A DNA stretch of 64,000 nucleotides from Paludibacteraceae bacterium (GTDB lineage: Bacteria; Bacteroidota; Bacteroidia; Bacteroidales; Paludibacteraceae): NCBI GenBank assembly GCA_024405855.1, contig JAKSNZ010000001.1, positions 1 to 64,000 on the forward strand. The letters are read 5' to 3'. Position numbers and translations under genes: made by a program. This document shows positions 1 through 8,002 of the stretch, piece by piece (position 1 is the stretch's first letter; every line of letters starts with the position of its first letter). The notes beneath the pieces are model-generated. The model was given only the letters and a program-made list of their open reading frames with translations, had not been told where the DNA came from and made no database searches.

Positions 1-2
1 CC

Positions 3-164
3 GATGCTATGAGTGCCACCGCTACAGGCACCCCTGATGCTGTGGGAGACTATACTGTAAAATTCTATGGAGTAAGTACTGATACTGAGGCTTGTGATTC
101 AGACACCCTCACCCTTAAAGTTTCTTCAATCCCCTCACCCGATGCACCAAAAGTTGATTGGTAA
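3..164 (+). CDS. C-terminal end of a secreted Ig/PKD-like protein (5' truncated by window edge)
   Basis: Only the last 53 codons are present, read in the frame beginning at base 3 and ending at TAA 162-164. The fragment looks like the final beta-sandwich (Ig/PKD-like) module of a surface protein: a GTPDAVGDYTVKFYG strand pair, one Cys, and a terminal tail APKVDW. The same module and tail layout closes the next gene (GTAPVVGEEKTYVIKVF, one Cys, PGVKY), so the two are probably paralogs. No T9SS sorting domain is present. The function is unknown; secretion is inferred from the paralogs. Confidence 0.6.
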   Translation, partial: DAMSATATGTPDAVGDYTVKFYGVSTDTEACDSDTLTLKVSSIPSPDAPKVDW

Positions 165-205
165 TACCACAGACCACAATTTTTTTTGAGATTTTAGTGA
201 AATAG

Positions 206-237
206 TTTGCATATTTTGTTTGGATTTGCTAAATTTG
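206..237 (+). promoter_or_regulatory. Promoter of the secreted-protein operon
   Basis: TTTG at 206-209 and TAAATTTG at 230-237 are separated by 20 bp, a full match to the Bacteroidota -33/-7 consensus (TTTG, TAnnTTTG). It lies upstream of ATG 268 and downstream of the in-frame start at 220, so it decides the start codon of the next gene. Confidence 0.75.
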
Positions 238-267
238 TATGCTTACAATGCCATAATTGGGCATACT

Positions 268-2772
268 ATGAATAAATTTATATGCAATACTGTATGTAAA
301 GTGTTGAGTGTGGTAGTGTTAACACTATGCTCAGTGGCGGTGTGGGGTGCTAACTGTAGTGGTAAGACTTTGTTCCTTTATACTGGTGGCAGCAGTTTGT
401 GGGAGCAAGGTGGTGCGTGGTTTCAAATTTATTATTATGGTTCAAGTGGAAATGGCTGGGTGACAATGGAGAGTGTGCCTGATGAATATGGAGTGTATGC
501 CGCTACCATACCATCAGGGAAAGATTATAATACAGTAATATTCTGCCGTACACAAGGCGGAAAGCCGTCAAAGGATTGGAATTATGTTTGGAATCAGACA
601 TACGATTTAGCATATCAGGAATCCTCAAATTACTATTCCATTACAAGTTGGGGACCGGATAAGAAATGTCCCGGAAAGTGGAACTCAAAACACGCCTTAA
701 TTCAGCAAGGCTCACGCATATACTTTAATAATGCCAAGACCAATTGGGAAAATGTCTATCTTCAGATTGTATGCTCAAACAATAATATGACGGCGGGAGT
801 GGATAATTATCATCCTATAAATGACTGTGGTGACGCTAATAAGGGGAATGCTTTTTATAAGATGAAAAAGTATTGTGGCTCAATTTACTATATTGACTTG
901 CCACGCAACGCATATAAGGGTCTTGTTACATTTGCTGACCAAGATTTGCATACATACGATGATTTGTATGCCTGTAGTTGTGTTTTGCATTATGGTTGGA
1001 CTAAAGACACTCCTTGCATAAATCCTACCGTTCGTAATATTGCAGGTACTGTACATGAGTGGTCTGGTGATTTAATGAAAAAACCAGGCGATGGATTGAA
1101 TGATGACCCAATGAACACGCTTTCTGTAACTCCAAATCCTGTAAATCCTGTGAAGCGTGATGACTATGTAACGCTAAAAGTTGAGAGTTCACAAACTTGG
1201 AAATGGTATTCATCAACAGATGGTAAAACGTGGACAGAATGCACATCGTCAGCATCGGGAACTGGTAAAAACACACTTACAGTAAGACCGGAGCTTTCAA
1301 CTTACTATCAGGTGCGTGATGCCGATAATATATGTAACGCAACTTACCGTGTTGAGGTTGATATTGCCTGTAAAGGTAACAGAACCACACTGCTGGATGT
1401 TGATTTTGACACAGATGCCTCTGGTAATTATTTTACAGCAGAGAGTAGCCGCCGTGCCGCCATCAGTTCTAAAGGAGAGTATATAAATACCAATACTTAT
1501 AGTTATTCTGGTGAGGGTAAGGAGATATTGGATGGTTTCTACACAATTCTTGCAAATCCAAAGTATGGCGGTTGTGGAATTCAACAGACAGCCAAAACTT
1601 GTGAGGAGACATCTTGTTTGCAAAATGTAAGAAGCGGGTGTTATGAAAATGAATATTGGTTTCTTGATATAAAAGACCACACACAACCTGCAGGAAAGAT
1701 TGGTGGAATGCTTATGGCTAACTGTAAGGAAAAGGGTGAGGTAATATTCTCATATTCAACAGGAAAACTTTGTTCCAAGAACCTGTATATGACATTTTCC
1801 GCTTGGTTTGCCAATGCTACAAGACCTAATAGTGAGGAGAAACCTATTCCAATCAATGCCAAGATATTTATCAGGAATAAAACAAGAACAGAAGATATTG
1901 CTCACGTAAACATTGTGAATGTAGAGCCTGACGGTAAGTGGGTTAATGGAAGAACAGCATTCTTCTCAGGTGATAATGATGAACTTATTGTTGAGGTTGT
2001 CAACTATGGAGAGTCTGGTACGGGTAATGATATTCTTATAGATGACATAAGTTTTACGGCTTGTGTGCCAGAGGTTAAATTTAATCCATATACCACTGTT
2101 GATTGTGGCGTTATTACCACTATAACGGTTGTTCCTACTGGAATTGATGAGATTTTCCAGACCACACCATACTATTTATGGCAGCGTTATAACTATACAA
2201 CTGATAAGTGGGAGAATATTCCAAATGACCCGACTCCAGGTTCTGGCTCATATAAGGGTAGTGGAATAGGTAAGACAAAGTATGAGTTTAATATTTTAAA
2301 GGAGGTTGGAGGAAAAGACCCTCTGTTCCGTGTAATTCTTGCAGGAACAGAGAATGCCGCTAAGGAAGTTGGTGCTGGGCTGCCTCATAATTGCCCCGAT
2401 TATGCTATGACAGATGAGATTAAAGTGGATTGCAAATGTTTGAATCAAAGTATAACAAAAAGTTCAGGCAGTAATGTTCAGTCTGTATGTGAGGGAAGTG
2501 CTATGAGTAATGTGGTTTATACGGCAGGTGGAACCACTTTGGGTGCTGATGTCAAGGATTTGCCAGATGGTTTTACAGCCGATAAGAGTGGTAATAGCGT
2601 AACAATTAAGGGTACGGCACCTGTAGTGGGTGAAGAAAAGACATACGTCATCAAGGTGTTTTCTGTTGAAAAACCGGGTGTATCTTGCCCGTCAGACACT
2701 GCTGAAGTAAAAATAACATCAAATCCTTTACCTGATGAACCAGGTGTTAAATATAAGAAATTAAATAATTAA
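268..2772 (+). CDS. Large secreted multi-domain beta-sandwich protein
   Basis: The protein has 834 aa. The start at ATG 268 (MNKFICNTV...) is preferred to the longer reading frame from 220 because the promoter lies between them and because it gives a clean Sec signal peptide ending near VWGA. After the signal come two modules of about 110 residues resembling starch-binding-like beta-sandwiches (WNYVWNQTYDL; IYFNNAKTNWENVYL), then an Ig-like stretch with TWKWYSSTDGKTW and YYQVRD, a Cys-rich jelly-roll-like region (about residues 385-640, with ILIDDISFTAC), and two Ig/PKD-like modules. It ends with the tail PGVKYKKLNN and has no type A or B sorting domain. It probably forms an operon with the next genes. 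The carbohydrate-binding resemblance is my inference from sequence pattern only. Confidence 0.8.
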   Translation: MNKFICNTVCKVLSVVVLTLCSVAVWGANCSGKTLFLYTGGSSLWEQGGAWFQIYYYGSSGNGWVTMESVPDEYGVYAATIPSGKDYNTVIFCRTQGGKPSKDWNYVWNQTYDLAYQESSNYYSITSWGPDKKCPGKWNSKHALIQQGSRIYFNNAKTNWENVYLQIVCSNNNMTAGVDNYHPINDCGDANKGNAFYKMKKYCGSIYYIDLPRNAYKGLVTFADQDLHTYDDLYACSCVLHYGWTKDTPCINPTVRNIAGTVHEWSGDLMKKPGDGLNDDPMNTLSVTPNPVNPVKRDDYVTLKVESSQTWKWYSSTDGKTWTECTSSASGTGKNTLTVRPELSTYYQVRDADNICNATYRVEVDIACKGNRTTLLDVDFDTDASGNYFTAESSRRAAISSKGEYINTNTYSYSGEGKEILDGFYTILANPKYGGCGIQQTAKTCEETSCLQNVRSGCYENEYWFLDIKDHTQPAGKIGGMLMANCKEKGEVIFSYSTGKLCSKNLYMTFSAWFANATRPNSEEKPIPINAKIFIRNKTRTEDIAHVNIVNVEPDGKWVNGRTAFFSGDNDELIVEVVNYGESGTGNDILIDDISFTACVPEVKFNPYTTVDCGVITTITVVPTGIDEIFQTTPYYLWQRYNYTTDKWENIPNDPTPGSGSYKGSGIGKTKYEFNILKEVGGKDPLFRVILAGTENAAKEVGAGLPHNCPDYAMTDEIKVDCKCLNQSITKSSGSNVQSVCEGSAMSNVVYTAGGTTLGADVKDLPDGFTADKSGNSVTIKGTAPVVGEEKTYVIKVFSVEKPGVSCPSDTAEVKITSNPLPDEPGVKYKKLNN

Positions 2773-2796
2773 AAAATAACTAAAAACTTTACAACT

Positions 2797-3516
2797 ATGA
2801 AAAAACTAATCTCTTTGGCTACATTAGCCGCAATGTCAGCGTTTGCAGTAAGTGCGTTTGCACAGGGTACAGACCTTCCTGATACACAGGGCGTTTGTCA
2901 ATCAAGTAAGTATCAGTATGATACAGACGGCTTGACGGGCTACACTTATTATTGGGATATTCAAGGAGGTACGGAAGGTACTGACTATACGATTACAAAA
3001 TCAGGTGCAGGAGATAAGACTGCGGTAGTGGAGTGGATTAATCCTACTCCAGACGGGACCACTTGGACATTTACACAGCAAGCCAAGTCAGATAAAGGCT
3101 GTATGGGTCCTATTAAAACAGTAAATGTCAGTGTAAATACATTCTCAGTGACGAGCCCAACAAGCAATATGTGTTCTGACATACCCGATTATAGTGCAAC
3201 TGTTAATGTAACATTGCCTACAGAAGGAGAGTGCGGTGGTGTTAAGACACATACTGTAAACAAGTGGAAGATTGTAAGTGTAGTACCTGATGCAAATGTA
3301 ACAGGAGCCGCCTCTAATCACAAGGCTAATGATGAACTTACAAGTGCAACGGATTTGAATACTGATAAGTTTACAAATGCAGGCACAACAGATGCTAATG
3401 TAGTCTATACTATTATCCCGTTTGCGGATAATGGTGCACAGGGTGCTTCATTTACAGTAACTATTACAGTTTATCCTGAGGTTAAAAAGCCTACAGTAAA
3501 ATATACTGCCTTGTAG
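2797..3516 (+). CDS. Small secreted Ig/PKD-like protein, paralog A
   Basis: The protein has 239 aa with a signal peptide (SAFAVSAFAQ) and about 215 mature residues. It aligns along its length with the next gene: DTxGxC near the N-terminus, Y-W-x-I-x-GG-x-EG, GCxGP, LPTEGxC, KWxI, and a final VTVYPxVKxPxxK strand. Four Cys occupy the same relative places in both. The C-terminus is PTVKYTAL. There is no sorting domain. It begins 24 bp after the previous gene with no promoter between, so it is likely co-transcribed. The function is unknown; an extracellular structural or adhesive subunit is the likeliest role. Confidence 0.85.
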   Translation: MKKLISLATLAAMSAFAVSAFAQGTDLPDTQGVCQSSKYQYDTDGLTGYTYYWDIQGGTEGTDYTITKSGAGDKTAVVEWINPTPDGTTWTFTQQAKSDKGCMGPIKTVNVSVNTFSVTSPTSNMCSDIPDYSATVNVTLPTEGECGGVKTHTVNKWKIVSVVPDANVTGAASNHKANDELTSATDLNTDKFTNAGTTDANVVYTIIPFADNGAQGASFTVTITVYPEVKKPTVKYTAL

Positions 3517-3539
3517 TATTATAGTAGATGTGATAAATA

Positions 3540-3568
3540 TTGTTTTTTGTAAATGTTTTGTATATTTG
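3540..3568 (+). promoter_or_regulatory. Promoter upstream of paralog B
   Basis: TATATTTG at 3561-3568 matches the TAnnTTTG -7 box; TTG at 3540-3542 sits 18 bp upstream. It would allow paralog B and the sorting-domain gene to be expressed separately from the upstream genes. Confidence 0.55.
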
Positions 3569-3623
3569 CAGGTGTAAATTATATAAAAATCAATAAAATA
3601 GTAACTAATAAAATTAAAAAATC

Positions 3624-4325
3624 ATGAAAAGAAAAGCGTTGATCGCCACAATGCTTACTGCTGTGGCAACATTGGCAAACATCAGTGCGTTTGCTCAGTC
3701 TCCTGATACTCACGGAGCATGTATTTCAACAGAAACCCCTTCTATTGACGGTGATATACCAGGTTCAACATACGAATGGGGAATTTTAGGTGGTTCAGAA
3801 GGTGACGATTGGACATTGACACCAACAACAGGAACCACCGTCACTATTGAATGGAAAACTCCAGGTGACTATACCTTGTGGTCACAAGAAACAAACCAAT
3901 GGGGCTGTATAGGACCAAAAACTGAAATAGCGGTTACTGTGGCTTCATTTACAGTTTTAGATGCTACAACAAGTATATGTTCCACTACTCAGCCTGGAGA
4001 ATCAGGTACTCCAAAAGATGTTGTAGGCATAACATTGCCAACAGAGGGCTCTTGTAATGCCACTCATACATATACTATTGATAAGTGGATTATTACAAGC
4101 ATTGATAATATTGACCAGGTTACACCTGGCGAAGACAATGCAGAGTTGAATGTTGATTTGACATCGGCTGATGCTATAGAAAACGATATCTATACCAATG
4201 AAACAGCGGCTCCTGTTACACTTACATATCATATAACACCATACGCAGGAACTGTTGAAGGTTCTGAGTTCCTTGTGTCTGTTACAGTTTATCCACAGGT
4301 TAAGGCTCCAAAGATTAAATGGTAA
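3624..4325 (+). CDS. Small secreted Ig/PKD-like protein, paralog B
   Basis: The protein has 233 aa with a signal peptide (ANISAFAQ). It is a tandem paralog of the preceding gene: the same DTHGAC opening, YEWGILGGSEG, GCIGP, LPTEGSC, DKWIITS, and the ending VTVYPQVKAPKIKW, with four conserved Cys. It stops 3 bp before the GTG start of the sorting-domain gene, so translation of the two may be coupled. The short C-terminal tail PKIKW matches the tails of the three preceding proteins. The role is unknown; it is possibly a subunit of a surface structure anchored by the next gene's product. Confidence 0.85.
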   Translation: MKRKALIATMLTAVATLANISAFAQSPDTHGACISTETPSIDGDIPGSTYEWGILGGSEGDDWTLTPTTGTTVTIEWKTPGDYTLWSQETNQWGCIGPKTEIAVTVASFTVLDATTSICSTTQPGESGTPKDVVGITLPTEGSCNATHTYTIDKWIITSIDNIDQVTPGEDNAELNVDLTSADAIENDIYTNETAAPVTLTYHITPYAGTVEGSEFLVSVTVYPQVKAPKIKW

Positions 4326-4328
4326 TAA

Positions 4329-4916
4329 GTGTTGTGCAATAGCAGATATATTAGAATTTCTGCATTGCTGTTGATGCTTGTCTCAACGGTGTTTGCATAT
4401 TCTATACCTGACGTTCAGTTAGGTATGGGAGAGGAGCATACATTTACTTTAGACCTTGATACAATATCAGGTGATATAGAATATTCTTGGTTTGTTGATG
4501 GGGTTGACCAAATGGTTAATGCACCTGAAATAACACTTAGTTGGGATGAGAGAGGCACTTATATTTTGTCAGCATCGTATGTGGTTAACGGTTGCAGTTC
4601 TCCAACTTCTCAAATTGAAATTGAGGTGACATTCGGAAGCAAATGTCCTGATATTATACCTGCCAAGTACTTTACGCCAAATGGCGATGGCGATAAAGAC
4701 ACTTGGGAGATTGAGAATATAGAGTGTTACCCCGATGCCCACATTGAAATATATGACCGTTTCTCAAGGTGCTTGATTAAGTACAGGGGAATAGATAAAG
4801 GTTGGGACGGTAACTACAACGGACACCCGATGCCGTCAGATGACTATTGGTACTACATCCGTGACATTCTGTTAGGACACCCAAGAAGCGGACACTTTAT
4901 ACTAAAAAGATACTAG
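4329..4916 (+). CDS. T9SS type B sorting-domain (gliding motility-associated C-terminal) protein
   Basis: The protein has 195 aa and starts at GTG 4329, directly after the previous stop (TAATAAGTG). The signal peptide ends near STVFA; one Ig/PKD-like domain follows (residues about 25-105), then a type B C-terminal domain of about 90 residues recognised by FTPNGDGDKDTW, ECYPDAHIEIYDRFSR, GWDGNYNGHPMPSDDYWY and a basic end GHFILKRY. Proteins with this domain are exported by the type IX system and fixed to the cell surface. It is the only protein of this run carrying the signal, so it may be the surface anchor for the tail-bearing neighbours (inference). The second type B protein, at 61890-63200, has a nearly identical PSDDYWY block. 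Confidence 0.9.
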   Translation: MLCNSRYIRISALLLMLVSTVFAYSIPDVQLGMGEEHTFTLDLDTISGDIEYSWFVDGVDQMVNAPEITLSWDERGTYILSASYVVNGCSSPTSQIEIEVTFGSKCPDIIPAKYFTPNGDGDKDTWEIENIECYPDAHIEIYDRFSRCLIKYRGIDKGWDGNYNGHPMPSDDYWYYIRDILLGHPRSGHFILKRY

Positions 4917-4933
4917 AGACAGGTGTGACTAAC

Positions 4934-4964
4934 TTAAAGAGTTATCTTACAGATAACTCTTTAA
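4934..4964. terminator. Bidirectional hairpin overlapping the rpoD stop codon
   Basis: A 14-bp perfect inverted repeat, TTAAAGAGTTATCT at 4934-4947 and its complement at 4951-4964, has a 3-nt loop. It separates two convergent genes. The last codons of rpoD form one arm and its stop codon begins in the loop. Confidence 0.7.
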
Positions 4965-5804
4965 TAAATTGCTTTTTGATTCTGTGCGAAGTTTGCGGAT
5001 AGCCTTCTCCTTTATTTGACGTACACGCTCACGTGTCAAATCACACTTGTCTCCAATTTCCTCAAGAGTCATTTCTTGACAGCCTATGCCAAAGAAGCAC
5101 TTGATAATCTCCTTTTCTCTTTCATTAAGAGTGTTTAACGCACGGTCAATCTCTTTTGATAGAGATTCGTTTAGAAGTTCATGGTCTGCAACAGGAGAAT
5201 CATCGTTAGGAAGAACGTCAAGCAAACTGTTGTCTTCACCCTCAACAAATGGTGCGTCAACTGAAATGTGTCTGCCTGATGCCTTTAGAGAATCGGTGAT
5301 TTTATCTACAGGAATATCAAGTTCTTCTGAAAGTTCTTCAGGTGAAGGTCTACGCTCATTCTCCTGCTCAAATTTGGCAAGAGCCTTGTTGATTCTGTTG
5401 ATAGAACCAACCTGGTTAAGAGGAAGCCTTACAATTCTTGACTGCTCAGCAAGGGCTTGAAGAATTGACTGGCGAATCCACCACACTGCGTATGAAATGA
5501 ACTTGAATCCACGTGTTTCATCAAATCTTTCTGCCGCCTTAATTAATCCAAGGTTGCCCTCATTAATAAGGTCGGGAAGGCTTAATCCCTGATTTTGATA
5601 TTGTTTGGCAACTGATACAACAAATCTAAGGTTGGCACGTGTAAGTTTTTCAAGTGCCACACGGTCCCCGTTTCTAATGCGTTGGGCAAGTTCAACTTCC
5701 TCTTCAACACTAATCAAATCCTCTCTACCAATCTCCTGCAAATACTTGTCAAGAGATGCACTTTCACGGTTTGTGATTGATTTTGTAATCTTTAATTGTC
5801 TCAT
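4947..5804 (-). CDS. rpoD: Primary RNA polymerase sigma factor (sigma-70)
   Basis: The protein has 285 aa, the compact form found across Bacteroidota, with no region 1.1. Region 1.2 begins near residue 17 ([11 protein letters not shown]), and region 2 carries the -10 recognition helix ([19 protein letters not shown], about residues 100-118). Region 3 covers about 130-200, and region 4 ends in the helix-turn-helix [20 protein letters not shown]. It directs housekeeping transcription from the TAnnTTTG promoters seen throughout the window. It is transcribed divergently from the RNase P RNA gene. Confidence 0.97.
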   Translation of the reverse strand: MRQLKITKSITNRESASLDKYLQEIGREDLISVEEEVELAQRIRNGDRVALEKLTRANLRFVVSVAKQYQNQGLSLPDLINEGNLGLIKAAERFDETRGFKFISYAVWWIRQSILQALAEQSRIVRLPLNQVGSINRINKALAKFEQENERRPSPEELSEELDIPVDKITDSLKASGRHISVDAPFVEGEDNSLLDVLPNDDSPVADHELLNESLSKEIDRALNTLNEREKEIIKCFFGIGCQEMTLEEIGDKCDLTRERVRQIKEKAIRKLRTESKSNLLKSYL

Positions 5805-5832
5805 TTTATCTATAAGTAGGCATAATAGGGTG

Positions 5833-5840
5833 CAAAATTA
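5833..5840 (-). promoter_or_regulatory. -7 box of rpoD
   Basis: Minus-strand TAATTTTG lies 29 bp upstream of the rpoD ATG. No clear -33 motif is seen. Confidence 0.5.
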
Positions 5841-5883
5841 CCTTTTTTTTGTAATAAATAAAAATTTATTGGCATAAATTTAT

Positions 5884-5891
5884 TAATTTTG
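5884..5891 (+). promoter_or_regulatory. -7 box of the RNase P RNA gene
   Basis: TAATTTTG is placed so that transcription would start at about 5898-5902, matching the 5' end of RNase P helix P1. The -33 region is weak. Confidence 0.6.
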
Positions 5892-5901
5892 TGCACTCAA
5901 T

Positions 5902-6233
5902 GGAAAAGCAGGACGGTCTGTTGCTTGTATTATGCAAGAGGAAAGTCCGGGCAACACAGGGTAGTATATTCCTTAACGGGGAGCCATTGGTGACAGTGGG
6001 TATGCGTAACAGAAAATAACCGCCGATGAGGTAAGGGTGAAAAGGTGGGGTAAGAGCCTACCGCTCTCTTGGCAACAAGTGGAGGCAGTACGCACTATAC
6101 GTTGCAAGACCAAGTAAACCAACGCTATTAGGGTTACCCGCCCGATGTTGGAGGGTAGGTTGCGTTAGATAAATAACAGACGCCTGTATAACAATCTACA
6201 GGTACAAAACCCGGCTTATAGCCCTACTTTTCC
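5902..6233 (+). ncRNA. rnpB: RNase P RNA (bacterial type A)
   Basis: This is the catalytic RNA of RNase P, which removes tRNA 5' leaders. Hallmarks in order: the universally conserved GAGGAAAGTCCGGGC at 5938-5952, ACAGAAAATAACCGCC near 6009, GGTAAGGGTGAAAAGGTG near 6031, AAGAGCCTACCG, and the 3' conserved ACAAAACCCGGCTTA near 6204. Helix P1 pairs 5902-5912 with 6223-6233 with one mismatch. A T-rich stretch follows. The ends are set from the P1 pairing and are good to a few bases. Confidence 0.95.
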
Positions 6234-6247
6234 TTTTTTCTGATTTT

Positions 6248-7444
6248 TTATTTCAGGTTTGCAAGAGCATCCTTAATTCTTTGGGCTGCTTTGCGAATGT
6301 TGTCATCTGATGTTGCGTATGACATTCTTATGTATTCAGGAGCACCAAAAGATGCACCTCCAACGCATGCAACATGACCTTCTGTCAAAAGGTACATTGC
6401 CAAGTCAGCGGCACTGTTTATGGTATCTCCCTTTGGAGTCTTTTTGCCAAAGAATGAACTGCATTTAGGGAATATGTAGAAAGCACCTTCAGGTTTACTT
6501 AATTGTAGCCCTGGTATTTGGCTGAACAACTCAAATATAAGGTTACGGCGGCGTTCAAATGCCTGACGCATCTCCTCAACGCAATCTTGAGAACCTGTGT
6601 ATGCCGCTTCTGCCGCTTTTTGTGCAATTGAACTTGCACCTGAAGTGTATTGTCCTTGCAGTTTGTTGCAAGCCTTTGTAATCCAAAGTGGTGCGGCAAT
6701 CCAACCAAGTCTCCAACCTGTCATTGCGTATGCCTTTGATACACCGTTTACAATTACCACACGGTCCTTTATCTCAGGGAATTGTGCAATGCTCTGATGT
6801 TTGCCGACATAGTTGATATGTTCATAAATTTCATCAGAGATGACATAAATATTCGGATGCTTAGAAATTACATTTGCTAAAGCCTGCAATTCCTCTTTTG
6901 TATATACGCTGCCCGTTGGGTTTGATGGTGAACAGAGTATCAAAGCCTTTGTCTTAGGTGTAATGGCAGCCTCAAGTTGGGCGGCTGTCATTTTGAAGTT
7001 CTGTTCAATGCCTGTAGGTACAATAACATTCTTGCCTTCGGCAAGTTTTACCATTTCTGCGTAACTTACCCAATATGGGGCAGGTATTATAACCTCATCG
7101 CCGGCTCCTATCAAAGCAAGCAGCACATTGCAGACAGATTGTTTTGCGCCGTTTGAGCATATAATCTGTGCAGGCTCGTAGTCAAGTCCGTTCTCATTTT
7201 TCAGTTTGGCTGAAATAGCCTGACGTAGTGGCATATAACCTGGAACAGGAGAGTAGAATGAAAAATTATTGTCAACAGCCTGTTTAGCGGCATCTTTTAT
7301 GTGCTTAGGTGTAAAGAAATCAGGTTCTCCTACACTAAGGTTAACAATATCAATACCTTGTGCCTTCAATTCATTACTCTTCTGCGACATTGCAAGTGTT
7401 GCAGACTCTGAAAGCGACTCCAAACGTGGTGACAGTTGACTCAT
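6248..7444 (-). CDS. PLP-dependent aspartate aminotransferase-type enzyme (class I/II, Ib-like)
   Basis: The protein has 398 aa, usual for the family. It transfers amino groups between an amino acid, most likely aspartate, and 2-oxoglutarate in the cytosol. Visible motifs are NLSVGEPDF near the N-terminus, CSPSNPTGSVY in the cofactor domain, SDEIYEHINY, and GVSKAYAMTGWRLGW with the PLP lysine at residue 237. Aromatic or other amino acids could also be substrates; sequence alone does not settle it. It is a single gene, convergent with the RNase P RNA gene and divergent from the DUF2147 gene. Confidence 0.9.
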   Translation of the reverse strand: MSQLSPRLESLSESATLAMSQKSNELKAQGIDIVNLSVGEPDFFTPKHIKDAAKQAVDNNFSFYSPVPGYMPLRQAISAKLKNENGLDYEPAQIICSNGAKQSVCNVLLALIGAGDEVIIPAPYWVSYAEMVKLAEGKNVIVPTGIEQNFKMTAAQLEAAITPKTKALILCSPSNPTGSVYTKEELQALANVISKHPNIYVISDEIYEHINYVGKHQSIAQFPEIKDRVVIVNGVSKAYAMTGWRLGWIAAPLWITKACNKLQGQYTSGASSIAQKAAEAAYTGSQDCVEEMRQAFERRRNLIFELFSQIPGLQLSKPEGAFYIFPKCSSFFGKKTPKGDTINSAADLAMYLLTEGHVACVGGASFGAPEYIRMSYATSDDNIRKAAQRIKDALANLK

Positions 7445-7464
7445 ATCTTCAAATGTTAAAACTA

Positions 7465-7484
7465 CAAAATTAGGTGCAAAGTTA
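7465..7484 (-). promoter_or_regulatory. Two candidate -7 boxes for the aminotransferase gene
   Basis: Minus-strand TAATTTTG (7465-7472) and TAACTTTG (7477-7484) both lie just upstream of the ATG at 7444. One or both may be used. Confidence 0.5.
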
Positions 7485-7496
7485 ATGCTTTTTTAT

Positions 7497-7504
7497 TACA
7501 TTTG
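7497..7504 (+). promoter_or_regulatory. -7 box of the DUF2147 gene
   Basis: TACATTTG ends only 8 bp before ATG 7513. A leader this short suggests that either the mRNA is nearly leaderless or the in-frame ATG at 7525 is the real start. Confidence 0.5.
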
Positions 7505-7512
7505 CACTCATA

Positions 7513-7962
7513 ATGAAAAAAAGTATGAACAAATATATCATATTATTGTTATTATTTGCAATTCCTACACTCTGTTTTTCTGCTGCTGACGATATTATTG
7601 GGGAGTGGGTTGATGAAAATAATACAGGTACAACCATATTTTCAAAGGTAGGCGATGGTAAATATATAGGTACCTGCGGTTGGTTGAAGAAAAATGTGGA
7701 TAAGAACGGAGGTCCTGCCAAGGACAGAAAGAATCCTGATAAATCAAAACGTTCACAGGCTATTGTAGGCTCTCATGTGATGGATATATCTTACGATGCA
7801 AAAAACAAGCGATTCAACATGGATTGGGCATATGACCCGTCAATGGGAATCGCTCTTGATGATTGTGGCTACATTAAACAGCACGGCGATACCTTAATAG
7901 TCAAGGCTGGGTGGGCGTTCATTAAGGTTACAAAGAGGCTGTATAGAATAAAGGAGAAATGA
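7513..7962 (+). CDS. DUF2147 family exported protein
   Basis: The protein has 149 aa with a signal peptide (about residues 1-23, ending LCFSA). The mature part shows the family pattern: IIGEWVDENNTGTTIFSKV, KYIGTCGWLKKN and CGYIKQHGDTLIVKAGW. DUF2147 proteins are small periplasmic or exported beta-sandwich proteins of unknown function. The start could be ATG 7513 or 7525 (MNKYIILLLLF); the promoter position favours 7525. Its final codons belong to an inverted repeat shared with the convergent his genes. Confidence 0.88.
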   Translation: MKKSMNKYIILLLLFAIPTLCFSAADDIIGEWVDENNTGTTIFSKVGDGKYIGTCGWLKKNVDKNGGPAKDRKNPDKSKRSQAIVGSHVMDISYDAKNKRFNMDWAYDPSMGIALDDCGYIKQHGDTLIVKAGWAFIKVTKRLYRIKEK

Positions 7963-8000
7963 TAAATGAGATATATCTCTCCTTTCTCCTTTCTCCTTTA
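7950..8000. terminator. Inverted repeat between convergent genes, with period-7 units
   Basis: AAAGGAGAAA at 7950-7959 pairs with TTTCTCCTTT in the repeat tract 7981-8000 (CCTTTCT, CCTTTCT, CCTTTA), with GAGATATATCTC in the loop. It probably ends transcription from both sides. The right arm is built of 7-bp units. Confidence 0.5.
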
Positions 8001-8002
8001 AC

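Noticed and set aside
220-267. Upstream start extending the large secreted protein by 16 residues
   Set aside because: The segment contains the promoter (206-237) and would place residues before a clean signal peptide.
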